Part shown: positions 8,901 through 16,728 of the stretch, piece after piece
Layout of the letters: each line of letters begins with the position of its first letter
Position numbering within the stretch: position 1 is the first letter of the stretch
Assembly (NCBI RefSeq): GCF_014640535.1
Contig: NZ_BMHD01000003.1
Location: forward strand, 1-64,000
DNA length: 64,000 nt
Direction: 5' to 3'
Source of the DNA: Cnuibacter physcomitrellae
Lineage (GTDB): Bacteria > Actinomycetota > Actinomycetes > Actinomycetales > Microbacteriaceae
The notes under the pieces: generated by a model
What the model was told of the DNA's origin: nothing
Databases searched by the model: none
Seen by the model: only the letters and a program-made list of their open reading frames with translations
Position numbers and translations under genes: made by a program

Positions 8901-9182
8901 CTAAGCGAGATCCTGGGCGAGCATGACGATGATGCCGCTCGGGATGAGTTCCCGAAGCCGCCGACACAGTTCGAAGCCCGACATTCCCGACAGCATTACG
9001 TCCAGAACGGCCAGAACCGGTGGCGTCCGACTGGCGGCGACTAGTCCCTGGAGGCCGTCAGCGGCGACGGTGACGTCGTACCCCTCGGCTGTCAGGCCGC
9101 GCCGGAGCAGTGCCGCCATCTCTGCGTCATCTTCAACGACCAGCAGAGGTGGGGTCCCGTCGGGGGTCGCAGCCTGCGCCAT
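8901..9182 (-). CDS. Truncated response-regulator receiver domain
   Basis: A 93-residue receiver domain: acidic pocket PLLVVEDDAEM, phospho-acceptor Asp in LAVLDVMLSGMSGFE, then LREL. The domain stops before the conserved Lys of beta5, and no output domain follows. The same frame after the TAG stop runs on for about 31 codons rich in Ala, Pro and Glu, so a premature stop or decay is possible. ATG 9182 is chosen because GGGAGG lies 6 bp upstream; a GTG 15 codons earlier is possible. It faces the gene at 9311 across an inverted repeat. It may once have been the regulator of nearby genes. Confidence 0.68.
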   Translation of the reverse strand: MAQAATPDGTPPLLVVEDDAEMAALLRRGLTAEGYDVTVAADGLQGLVAASRTPPVLAVLDVMLSGMSGFELCRRLRELIPSGIIVMLAQDLA

Positions 9183-9228
9183 GCGTGGCCTCCCGTCGTG
9201 GGTCGTGTTGTCTGGGTACATCTTCACG

Positions 9229-9282
9229 GTCTCACGCTAGAAAGCCAAGGATGTCCACGGGACGCCTTCCTAGCGTGAAGAC
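9229..9282. promoter_or_regulatory. Inverted repeat between divergent genes
   Basis: Arms GTCTCACGCTAG (9229-9240) and CTAGCGTGAAGAC (9270-9282) are near-perfect inverted repeats in the gap between the receiver gene and the divergent gene at 9311. The position suits a two-site operator or two outward promoters. Confidence 0.45.
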
Positions 9283-9310
9283 TCCAACACCGAAAGGCAG
9301 GAGTACCACT

Positions 9311-9632
9311 ATGAGGAACAGTATGCGTGTCGCGATCGGGGCCGCCTCCGCGGCCGCTGTGCTTGCCGTGGCCGGTCTGGCCGTGGGTGGTACCCGCCAT
9401 CGCCGGCACCACCCACGGCCCGACGACCTCGCAAAGCGACACCACCGCCGTCGGCACCTCGTCCGGTGGCGAGAGCGCCGATGACCAGGTCGGTGAGGTC
9501 GAAGACGGGACAGCCGGTGGAGAGACCGCGGATGACCAGCCTGGGGCGGGCCAGGGCGTCGAGGACGGCACCGCCGATGGCGAGATCGCCGACGACGGCA
9601 CACCGGCGCCCGCGGTCACCAGCGCTCCGTAA
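9311..9632 (+). pseudogene. Small secreted acidic protein, frameshifted near 9394
   Basis: ATG 9311 follows a good GGCAGGAG ribosome site and encodes an N-terminal signal segment (MRVAIGAASAAAVLAVAGLA). The frame then runs into His/Arg-rich nonsense. Removing one C from the CCC at 9393-9395 restores a continuous frame that reads AIAGTTHGPTTSQ and continues through acidic Asp/Glu/Gly-rich repeats (DDQVGEVEDGTAGGETADDQ) to the stop at 9632. The mature protein would be a short disordered, strongly acidic exported peptide. Function is unknown. The indel may be real or a read error. Confidence 0.6.
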
Positions 9633-9650
9633 GTCGCCTGCGCGGCGCAA

Positions 9651-9701
9651 AGACGCAAGGAGGGGACGGGGCGCAGAGGCGCCCGTCCCCTCCTTGCGTC
9701 T
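9651..9701. terminator. Long hairpin between convergent genes (bidirectional terminator)
   Basis: A stem of about 19 bp: AGACGCAAGGAGGGGACGGG pairs with its exact complement ending at 9701, around a short GCGC loop. It sits between the 9311 gene and the 3' end of the DedA gene, which converge on it. Confidence 0.8.
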
Positions 9702-10379
9702 CAGTCATCCGACCGGGGCTCCTCGGGCGCGCCTGAGAGCTGCTCGGCACGGTGGCGTCGGCGTTCTCGGACGAAGGCCACCGCGATCGGGATGACCGAC
9801 ACCACCACGATGCCCACGGCGATGAGTTCGACGTTATCCGCGATCACGGGGATGCGACCCAGGTAGTACCCGGCCACGCCGAGCACCAGCGCCCATGCGA
9901 CCCCGCCGATCGCGTTCCAGAGGAAGAAGCGCCCGTAGTGCATCCAGGACGCGCCGATAGTGCATCCAGGACGCGCCGACGACGGGCGGGATGAAGGTGC
10001 GAACCACCCGCACGAACCGGGCCAAGACGAGCGAGTGCGGGCCGTACTTCGCGAAGAACGCATCCGCGCGTTCCAGATACCGCAGCTTCAGGACCCGGGC
10101 GTCGGGTCTGAACAGGCGGCGCCCGAAGCGGTGACCGATCCCGTACCCGACCGAGTCGCCCAGAATCGCCGCAACAGCCGCTGTCCCGACCACGGCCCAG
10201 AGCGGCAGGCCGAGCTGGGTGCTCAGCAGCGCGGCAGTGAAGATCAGCGAGTCACCGGGGAGGAAAGGGAACAGCAGCCCCGTCTCGATGAAGATCATCG
10301 CCGCGACCACGGCGAGGGCCCATGGGCCGGCCCCCACAAGCAACCCGGACGGATCTAGCAGCCCGCCACTTGCGAGCAT
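9701..10379 (-). pseudogene. DedA/SNARE-associated (VTT) family membrane protein, broken by a 22-bp duplication
   Basis: DedA proteins are multi-pass membrane proteins implicated in lipid-carrier flipping and envelope homeostasis. The intact N-terminal part has GLLFPFLPGDSLIF, SVGYGIGHRFG and the family motif RFVRVVRTFIPPVVGASWMHY. Directly after it a tandem 22-bp duplication shifts the frame. The true C-terminus (YGRFFLWNAIGGVAWALVLG and onward) lies in another frame and ends at 9701. Removing one repeat copy restores a normal protein of about 218 residues. ATG 10379 follows AAAGGGG. The palindrome at 10450 lies between this gene and the divergent COG4705 gene. Confidence 0.85.
9936..9979. 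repeat. Tandem 22-bp duplication inside the DedA gene
   Basis: Two identical 22-bp copies (9936-9957 and 9958-9979) lie head to tail. As 22 is not a multiple of three, the duplication shifts the reading frame. Replication slippage is the likely origin, and it is a reversible mutation type. Confidence 0.95.
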
Positions 10380-10449
10380 GACGCCCCTTTCCACCCGGTC
10401 GACGCTACGCACAGCGTCCCCCGCGAAGCCGCGAGCCACCACGGTTGTC

Positions 10450-10463
10450 TGTGAGGACTCTCA
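10450..10463. promoter_or_regulatory. Palindrome TGTGAGGACTCTCA
   Basis: Third copy of TGWGAGRASTCTCA, 55 bp before the COG4705 gene at 10519 and 71 bp before the divergent DedA gene. The neighbouring C extends the arms to GTGAG/CTCAC. Confidence 0.5.
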
Positions 10464-10518
10464 CGAACGGGCCCCCACATCAGGGAGCCGTCGACGGGAG
10501 CCGGGCTACCGTGGCGGC

Positions 10519-11289
10519 ATGCTGAACAAAGTGCCCGCCATCACGGCGCTGTTCTGGGTCGCGAAAGTGCTCACCACCGGCATGGGCGAGACCGCGTCCG
10601 ACTTCCTCGTCACCACGATCGACCCCGTCGTCGCCGTCGGGCTCGGGTTCGTCGTCTTCGCAGGCCTCCTCGTGCTCCAGCTGACGCGGAAGCGGTATAT
10701 CCCGTGGGTGTACTGGTCGACCGTGGCCATGGTCAGCGTGTTCGGCACCATGGCCGCCGACATCGTCCACGTCGAACTGGGCATCCCCTACACCGTCTCC
10801 ACCGCCGTCTTCGCCCTCACCCTCGCGGCAGTGTTCCTCGTCTGGTGGCTCCTCGAGGGTGACCTCTCGATCCACTCCATCACCACTACCCGCCGCGAGA
10901 TCCTCTACTGGGCTACGGTGCTCACCACCTTCGCGCTGGGCACGGCGGCAGGGGACTGGACCGCGACCGTCCTCAACCTGGGATATCTCACCTCGGGGCT
11001 CGTGTTCTTGGCCTGCATCGTCATCCCCGCGGCGGCGTACCTGTTCTTCTCCGCCAACCCGATCATCACGTTCTGGATCGCCTACATCCTCACCAGACCC
11101 CTCGGCGCGTCCTTCGCCGACTGGCTCGGCGTCACCCCCTCCCGCGGCGGCGTCGGATTGGGCACCGGCACGATCACACTGGTCCTGCTCGCAGCGATCG
11201 TCGCTTGCGTCACAGTCATGACCAGGCGCCGCTCCCGCACCGGTCTCAACGGCCCCGGGCTGCCGCCGGTTCAGCGGCTCGCCGCGTGA
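10519..11289 (+). CDS. COG4705-family membrane protein
   Basis: A 256-residue membrane protein clearly paralogous to the one at 7523. It starts MLNKVPAITALFWVAKVL, has the GETASD motif, LSIHSITTTRREI, LGTAAGDWTA and ends its core with ILTRPLGASFADWLGV. About eight hydrophobic helices are seen. Repeated Gly-Glu-(x)3-Asp motifs in helices suggest paired charged residues lining a transport path, but no substrate is established. The region just before the ATG (TACCGT 7 bp upstream) suggests a short leader. Confidence 0.78.
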   Translation: MLNKVPAITALFWVAKVLTTGMGETASDFLVTTIDPVVAVGLGFVVFAGLLVLQLTRKRYIPWVYWSTVAMVSVFGTMAADIVHVELGIPYTVSTAVFALTLAAVFLVWWLLEGDLSIHSITTTRREILYWATVLTTFALGTAAGDWTATVLNLGYLTSGLVFLACIVIPAAAYLFFSANPIITFWIAYILTRPLGASFADWLGVTPSRGGVGLGTGTITLVLLAAIVACVTVMTRRRSRTGLNGPGLPPVQRLAA

Positions 11290-11411
11290 TCTCAGGCCGC
11301 CACATCGCGATGGTGTCGTTGGCACGGCGTTGAGGACGAGTGGACATTGGGGCACCATGACCGGGGCGTCACGACGCCGGACGCCTGCAGGGCGCCCGGC
11401 ACGAGGTGACG

Positions 11412-11864
11412 TCATGGTTGCGGGTCGGTTTCGCGACGAGCGGCTCTCCACACGGCCCGGGCGGACAACCAGGCTGCTTTCGTCAGGCTCCCAGCGTGCT
11501 GCCGGTATCGGACGAGGAGAAACGCACACGCGAGGTGACGGTGAGTGCCCCCAGCGCCGTGACCGTCAGCGGCACGGGCGAGGGCGGGTACGGATCGAGG
11601 ATCTTGTTCACTGCAGCCCACACGGTCGCGAGGGCGGGCACGAGGATCACGAACGCGAGGACCGATCCCACGACTCGTCGTCGCCCGGCTGACCAGGGAA
11701 GGGCGGCGACGATGAGGAGGTTGATGGCCGTGTCCTCGAGGAAATCGACGCTGTCCGCAAACAGGGACACCGACCCGATGGACACAGCCACCACGAAACT
11801 CGACCCCGAAGTAGGCCAGGTTCAAGACCGCGACCAGCAACACGACCCGGCGCAGACCGGTCAC
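11412..11864 (-). pseudogene. Decayed CDF-family cation efflux gene
   Basis: Pieces of one cation diffusion facilitator lie in different frames. The N-terminus (GLRRVVLLVAVLNLAYFGVEF) is at 11864-11795. The metal-site region VSLFADSVDFLEDTAINLL and following helices are in a second frame. ACAFLLVRYRQHAGSLTKAA is in the first frame again, joined directly to a C-terminal tail AVWRAARRETDPQP. At least two frameshifts and an internal deletion of the last helices are needed. The start lies just past the stop of the intact CDF gene, so it was the third gene of that operon. Confidence 0.75.
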
Positions 11865-11869
11865 GGTGT

Positions 11870-12889
11870 TCAGGCCCCATCTAGTGGGCGGGCGCTGACC
11901 CGGACATCGTCCACCATCCCCAGATGCTCCACGATCTGCCGCTCCGCCTCACGAGCGATCGCATCCGCCGCAGCCAGGGGCTGGTCATCCACCCTGATGA
12001 CGGCGTCCCCTCTGAGCCGATGTCCGCTCCACCGCAACCGGACGCTCTCGATCGATCGGATCCCGTCGACGTGTTCCAGCGCATGGTGGGCGCGATCGAC
12101 GAGCTCCGGCTCGATGCCGTCCATGAGGCGACGACTGATGCTGCGCACGGTACCGATCAGGAGGACCAGGATCGCGGCCGAGATCAGCAGCCCCACGATC
12201 GGATCCGCGAGAGGCAGACCGACGATGACACCCAACGCTCCGAGCACGACAGCCAGAGAGGTGAACCCGTCGGTGCGAGCATGCACACCATCCGCAACCA
12301 GCGCAGCCGACCCGATACGCCTGCCTACCCGGATGCGGTAGACCGCCACGATCTCGTTTCCCGCGAAACCGATCACTCCGGCAGCAACCACCCACCAGAG
12401 GTTCTGCAGCGGGTGCGGGTTCAGCAGTCGGTCGATGGACTGCCACGCCGCGACGATCGCGGACACCGCCACGACCACGATGATGAACAGACCAGCCAGA
12501 TCCTCCGCGCGTCCCAACCCGTTCGGATAGCGGCGGCTGGGTGCTCGCCTAGCCAGCCGGAACGCGATCCAGAGAGGGATCGCAGTCAACGCGTCGGAGA
12601 AGTTGTGGACCGTGTCCGCCAGAAGAGCGACCGACCCGCTGATCAACACCACGGCCAGCTGCAGCAACGTAGTCCCCAACAGCAGGAACAGACTGACTTT
12701 CAGCGCCCGAATGCCCTGAGCGCTGGCCTCGAGAGCGTCATCGACGGAATCAGCCGCATCATGCGTGTGCGGCACGAACAACTCCCGAAGAAAGCCCCGA
12801 ACCCCGCCATGGCCGTGGCTGTGGCCGTGGCGGTCGTGGTGATGGTGGTCGTGACTTACGCCATGGTCATGGCCGTGATGCGCGGTCAT
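11870..12889 (-). CDS. CDF-family cation efflux transporter (CzcD/ZitB-like)
   Basis: A proton-coupled exporter of Zn(II), Co(II) or similar ions across the membrane. The 339-residue protein starts with a His-rich segment (HGHDHGVSHDHHHHDRHGHS) that probably binds metal. It then has six helices with the site-A pairs HNFSD (ADTVHNFSDA) and HARTD (ADGVHARTDG), and a C-terminal cytoplasmic domain (about 255-335, with ALEHVDGIRSIESVRLR). The start overlaps the ArsR stop by 4 bp (ATGA). Metal specificity cannot be read directly; the partner regulator suggests Zn, Co or Ni. Confidence 0.9.
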   Translation of the reverse strand: MTAHHGHDHGVSHDHHHHDRHGHSHGHGGVRGFLRELFVPHTHDAADSVDDALEASAQGIRALKVSLFLLLGTTLLQLAVVLISGSVALLADTVHNFSDALTAIPLWIAFRLARRAPSRRYPNGLGRAEDLAGLFIIVVVAVSAIVAAWQSIDRLLNPHPLQNLWWVVAAGVIGFAGNEIVAVYRIRVGRRIGSAALVADGVHARTDGFTSLAVVLGALGVIVGLPLADPIVGLLISAAILVLLIGTVRSISRRLMDGIEPELVDRAHHALEHVDGIRSIESVRLRWSGHRLRGDAVIRVDDQPLAAADAIAREAERQIVEHLGMVDDVRVSARPLDGA

Positions 12890-13251
12890 CGTTCGTCAGT
12901 GTCGCCGTGGTGATGCCGTGGGATACCGCCCAGGGAGTGCTCGGCCTGGAAGATCGCATCGGTGACGAGCTGACGAGCATGCTCGTCAGCCAGCGCATAG
13001 AACACACGGGTGCCGTCCTGTCGAGTCGTCACCATTCGGGCCAGACGGAGCTTGGCCAGATGCTGCGACACCGCAGCGGGAGACTTATCGACAACATCAG
13101 CCAGATGGTTCACCGACAACTCACCCGCATCGCGCAGCGCCAGGATGATCCGCACCCGGGTCGCATCTGCGAGCATCGCGAAAACCTCCACAGCCAGTTC
13201 CACGAACTGACTGTCGTGATCCCGCCCGCACATCCCGCTATCTGCATCCAT
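12886..13251 (-). CDS. ArsR/SmtB-family metal-sensing repressor of the CDF operon
   Basis: A 121-residue winged-helix repressor that should release DNA on metal binding. The recognition helix region is SPAAVSQHLAKLRLARMV, followed by the wing TTRQDGTRVFYAL. Possible metal ligands lie at both ends: Cys8, His12 and Asp near the N-terminus, and the C-terminal HHHGDTDE. N- and C-terminal His ligands resemble NmtR/KmtR-type nickel-cobalt sensors. It is coupled to the CDF gene. An inverted repeat overlaps its own start codon, so it probably represses itself and the exporter. Confidence 0.85.
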   Translation of the reverse strand: MDADSGMCGRDHDSQFVELAVEVFAMLADATRVRIILALRDAGELSVNHLADVVDKSPAAVSQHLAKLRLARMVTTRQDGTRVFYALADEHARQLVTDAIFQAEHSLGGIPRHHHGDTDER

Positions 13252-13259
13252 ACGCAGAT
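13240..13259. promoter_or_regulatory. Inverted repeat ATCTGC-N8-GCAGAT (probable ArsR operator)
   Basis: Perfect 6-bp arms centred on the start codon of the ArsR gene. The spacing suits a winged-helix dimer. Autorepression is inferred. Confidence 0.6.
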
Positions 13260-13371
13260 TGTTACATACTCACCGAAGTAGGGGCGCGCTCACCCCTGGT
13301 CCGTGGAGGGGGCGCGTGCCTCGCGGCATGCGCAGTCCCACGCTCGACGCAGCGACGCGCGTCGGCGCGGC

Positions 13372-13449
13372 TCAGCTGCGGGCAGCCCAGATGGCGAAGG
13401 CCACTATGGCGATCACGACGATGGCGATCACGATTCCTGAGACGAGCAC
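13372..13449 (-). CDS. Single-helix membrane micropeptide (25 residues)
   Basis: GTG at 13449 is preceded by GGGAGGGAGG and opens a 25-codon frame that is almost entirely hydrophobic: SGIVIAIVVIAIVAFAIWAA ending in RS. It would form one transmembrane helix with a short positively charged C-terminus. Such peptides often associate with a transporter or membrane enzyme. It is divergent from lgt with a 16-bp palindrome between them. No family is recognised. The good ribosome site and clean helix argue for a real gene. Confidence 0.5.
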   Translation of the reverse strand: MLVSGIVIAIVVIAIVAFAIWAARS

Positions 13450-13483
13450 GACGCGGTCCTCCCTCCCTGGGGTGTTGCTGGCG

Positions 13484-13499
13484 TACAGGAAGACCTGTA
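13484..13499. promoter_or_regulatory. Palindrome TACAGG-AAGA-CCTGTA
   Basis: Perfect 6-bp arms with a 4-bp centre, midway between the divergent micropeptide (13449) and lgt (13537). It suits a bidirectional operator. The regulator is unknown. Confidence 0.45.
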
Positions 13500-13536
13500 A
13501 CTATTTGCTCCACCCTAACGATCAAGGAGCGCTCCG

Positions 13537-14460
13537 TTGGTGACCAGCATCCCCAGCCCTGACCCTGCATGGTCACAGTTTCAGCTCGGCCCTCTCACGG
13601 TGCATACGTATGCGCTCTGCATCCTGGCCGGGATCGCCGCGGCGATCGTCATCACCGGACGCCGCATGACGGCCCGTGGAGCACCCTCGGGATTCGTCCT
13701 CGACGTCGCGATGTGGGCTGTGCCCCTCGGCATCATCGCCGCCCGGTTCTACCACGTCTTCACCCACGTGAACGACTACTTCTACCCGGGCGCGAACCTC
13801 TGGAACGTGTTCGCGATCTGGGACGGGGGCAACGCGCTCTACGGATCCATGCTCGGCGGGGCGGTCGGGATCGCGATCGCATGTCGGCGGGCGGGAGTAC
13901 GGTTCCTCTCCTTCGCGGACGCTCTGGCGCCGGGCATGTTGATCGCGCAGTCTCTGGGCCGGCTCGGGAACTGGTTCAACCACGAGCTGTTCGGCCTTCC
14001 GACGACACTGCCCTGGGGATTGCAGATCGAATCGACCAATCCGAAGTTCCCCGCCGATCTCCCCGCCGGGACCCTGTTCCACCCCCTGTTCGCCTATGAG
14101 ATCGTCTGGAACCTCGTGGGAGTCGTCATCATCGTCCTGCTCGAACGCAGGTTCGACCTCCGATGGGGGCGCACGATCGCGGTCTACCTCATCTGGTACG
14201 GGCTGGGACGCAGCTGGCTGGAGGCGATCAGGATCGACCCGACCAGCGACGGCCTGCTGGGCATCCCCGCCAACATCTGGGCATCCTTCGGCGCCATCGC
14301 GGTGGGCGCATCGATCTTCATCATCCAGACCCGACGGCATCCTGAGCGCGAGAGCAGCATCTACCGGATCACGCCCTCCACAGAAGAGAGCAGCGAGGAC
14401 GTCGACGACACCCCCGGAGCAACCTCGCCGACACTGATCACCCGGCACTCCGGCGGGTAG
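13537..14460 (+). CDS. lgt: Prolipoprotein diacylglyceryl transferase
   Basis: Lgt transfers diacylglycerol from phosphatidylglycerol to the lipobox cysteine, the first step of lipoprotein maturation. The 307-residue protein shows the family core: NALYGSMLGGAVGI, then the Lgt signature LGRLGNWFNHELFG, and the later SWLEAIRIDP. Seven helices are visible. The tail after about residue 265 is variable and acidic. An AAGGAG site lies 7 bp before TTG 13537 and 10 bp before GTG 13540; either may be the start. As an accessory copy inside a metal island with many lipoproteins, it may serve those proteins. Confidence 0.92.
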   Translation: MVTSIPSPDPAWSQFQLGPLTVHTYALCILAGIAAAIVITGRRMTARGAPSGFVLDVAMWAVPLGIIAARFYHVFTHVNDYFYPGANLWNVFAIWDGGNALYGSMLGGAVGIAIACRRAGVRFLSFADALAPGMLIAQSLGRLGNWFNHELFGLPTTLPWGLQIESTNPKFPADLPAGTLFHPLFAYEIVWNLVGVVIIVLLERRFDLRWGRTIAVYLIWYGLGRSWLEAIRIDPTSDGLLGIPANIWASFGAIAVGASIFIIQTRRHPERESSIYRITPSTEESSEDVDDTPGATSPTLITRHSGG

Positions 14461-14513
14461 CTCAGCGCCGCCGGTCAAGGCCATTCAATCGGGGCCGGAA
14501 ATTAGACCGGTTC

Positions 14514-14678
14514 TCACCGTCCCAGCAGTCGCGCCAGCAGACCACCCTCGCGCTTCTGCCGCTGGTGCCCCTCGCAGCGCTCGCTCTTGGGCACACCGCG
14601 CATCACCTGATCCACGTGCTGCCCACATCCAGCCCACGTCGTCTTACCGCACGTCTTACAGGCGACTTGTCGGCACAT
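14514..14678 (-). CDS. Small Cys-rich zinc-ribbon-like protein (54 residues)
   Basis: ATG 14678, with GGAG upstream, opens MCRQVACKTCGKTTWAGCGQ and continues HVDQVMRGVPKSERC to a basic, Leu-rich tail. Cysteines at 2, 7, 10, 18 and 35, with CKTC as a knuckle, suggest a bound zinc ion. Small proteins with this CGKTTWAGCGQH core are common in actinobacteria, but their function is not known to me. It sits alone between lgt and the sulfurtransferase operon, on the opposite strand. Confidence 0.75.
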   Translation of the reverse strand: MCRQVACKTCGKTTWAGCGQHVDQVMRGVPKSERCEGHQRQKREGGLLARLLGR

Positions 14679-14716
14679 ACTGTGATCTCCCTCAGCTCAT
14701 CGGACATTTGCATCAA

Positions 14717-14734
14717 ATATACCCCAGGGGGTAT
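14717..14734. promoter_or_regulatory. CsoR/CstR-type operator (ATACCCC-A-GGGGGTAT)
   Basis: A C-rich/G-rich inverted repeat ending 12 bp before the ATG at 14746. It is the typical operator shape of the CsoR/RcnR/CstR family. The likely ligand is the CsoR-family repressor encoded at the end of the same operon (16725). Confidence 0.72.
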
Positions 14735-14745
14735 CTTGGGTGTGT

Positions 14746-16376
14746 ATGAGGACGATCATCATCGGTGGTGTCGCCGCGGAGATGAGCGCGGCGACAAGGC
14801 TTCGACGTCTCGATGAGGGCGCGTCATCTCGGTCTACGAGAGGGGAGCCCATGTGTCATTCGCCAACTGCGGTCTGCCGTATCGCGTGGGTGGTGTAATC
14901 GCCGAGCGCTCCTCGTTGCTGCTGCAGACGCCGGAGTCCCTGGCGGCCAGGTTCGCTCTGGATATCCATGTCCACCACGAGGTCGTCGCCGTCGACACGA
15001 CGATGCGCACCGTGACGGTGCGGGATCTGGCGAACGGTATCGACCGCATCGAAGCCTACGACGAGCTGGTGGTCGCCACGGGCGCGACAGCGGCTCCGGG
15101 TATCTCCGCGGGTCATGTCCCCACGCACACGCTTCGAAGCGTGGAAGATGTCGACCGCGTCCTGGCCGTCCTAGACGGGGCAGGCCAGGCTCCACGGGTC
15201 GTGGTCGCTGGTGCGGGATTCATCGGACTGGAAGCGGTCGAGAATCTCCTCGCCCGCGGCGCACACGTCACGCTCGTGACCCGCGGCAGGCGGGTGCTCT
15301 CTCCGCTTGACCCCGAGATGGCGGCGCCCGTCCTGGCGCTTCTACGAGACTCCGGGGTCGATGTCCGTCTCGGTGTCACGATCACCGGCGCCGAACCCGG
15401 TCAGGTGCTCCTCAGTGATGGCAGCGCGATCAAGGCAGCCCTGGTCATCGAGGCCAGCGGCGTCCGCCCGGACCGCCAGATCCCCGACGACGCAGGGCTC
15501 GCGATGGGCCCCGCGGGCGGCATCGCAGTGAACGGATCGCACAGGACATCGGTGCCGGGCGTGTGGGCGGTGGGTGACGGTGTGGAGAAGCGGGACCATG
15601 TCGATGGCGAACCCACCCTGGTGACCATGGCAGGTCTGGCCAACAGGCACGGTCGCGCAGCCGCTGACGACCTCGCCGGCACAGACCCGGCCCCGGCAGC
15701 ACCGGCGCTGGGCACCGCGATCCTCGGACTGCTCGACACCACGATCGCCATGGTCGGCTGGAGCGAGCACCGTCTCCGCGCAGCCGGACGGCCACGCAGG
15801 GTGATCCACACCCATCCGACATCGCACGCGAGCTATTACCCCGGGGCCCAGGCGATGGCCATCAAGCTCCTGATCGATCCCACCACGGAGCACATCCTGG
15901 GCGCGCAGATCGTCGGCGGTGACGGCGTCGACAAACGCATCGACATCATCGCGGTGGCCATGACCGCCGGCCTTACCGCGACGGCTCTGTCGCAGCTCGA
16001 ACTCGCCTACGCCCCGCAGTACGGATCCGCGAAGGACCCGATCAACCTGCTCGGGTACGTCGCGGAGAACACCGCCAGTGGCGCCACACGCACGGTTCAA
16101 TGGCACGAACTCCCCGCAGCAATCCACGACGGCGCCGTCCTCATCGACGTGCGCACCTCCGCAGAACACGCCGCTGCAGCGATCCCTGGAGCGGTGAACA
16201 TCCCGCTGGATGATCTGCGCGCCCGACGCTCGGAGCTTCCCGACAAGCCGTTGATAGTGCACTGCCAAGTCGGCCAGCGCGGTCACACCGCCGCAAGACT
16301 GCTGACACAGCTCGGCCGAGACGTGCGCAACCTCGACGGCGGCTACCGAACCTGGGCCGCCGGAACCGCCGCCTGA
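14746..16376 (+). pseudogene. FAD-dependent disulfide reductase fused to rhodanese, frameshifted near 14820
   Basis: CoA-disulfide-reductase-like flavoprotein with a C-terminal rhodanese domain, a type linked to persulfide handling. The true start is ATG 14746 (MRTIIIGGVAAEMSAATRLR). One base is missing near 14818-14824, after which the frame resumes as SVYERGAHVSFANCGLPY. The active-site Cys in ANCGLPY, the NAD site VVVAGAGFIGLEAVENLL and the rhodanese loop HCQVGQRGH near the end are intact. An internal GTG 14853 opens 507 residues but lacks the first FAD-binding strand. The FAD motif also has Glu where Gly is usual (GGVAAEMSA). It is either a read error or a disabled gene. Confidence 0.78.
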
Positions 16377-16428
16377 CGGTCACGTCCACCCATTGACGAC
16401 CAACCCCTCTGACAACACTGGAGACACG

Positions 16429-16728
16429 ATGCTGCAGATCACCGTAGACGACCTCGCCATCCTGGCTAGCCCGACCGTCATCGACGTCCGCGAACCGGAC
16501 GAGTACGTAGCCGGCCACGTCCCCGGCGCCACCAACATCCCCCTCTCCCAGCTCTCCGCGCGACTCGGGGACATCTCCACGGCAGGCCCGGCGTACATCA
16601 TCTGCCAGTCCGGTGGCCGCAGCGCCCGCGCCACCCAGGCGCTTGCGGATGCCAGCATCAACGCAGTCGACATCGCCGGTGGCACCTCCGCCTGGCAGGC
16701 AGCGGGACACCCCGTGGATGCAGCATGA
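16429..16728 (+). CDS. Single-domain rhodanese sulfurtransferase
   Basis: A 99-residue cytoplasmic rhodanese that carries sulfane sulfur as a cysteine persulfide. It shows VIDVREPDEYVAGHVPGATNIP and the active-site loop IICQSGGRSARA with catalytic Cys at about residue 64. ATG 16429 follows a GGAG site; an upstream in-frame start lacks one. It is the second gene of an operon with the flavoprotein-rhodanese and the CstR-like repressor, whose ATG overlaps its stop. The set resembles staphylococcal cst-type persulfide-detoxification operons. Confidence 0.88.
   Translation: MLQITVDDLAILASPTVIDVREPDEYVAGHVPGATNIPLSQLSARLGDISTAGPAYIICQSGGRSARATQALADASINAVDIAGGTSAWQAAGHPVDAA

Noticed and set aside
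10480-11529. 349-codon minus-strand open frame over the second COG4705 gene
   Set aside because: Strongly acidic/Gly-rich antisense product without motifs; the plus-strand membrane protein has a close paralogue.
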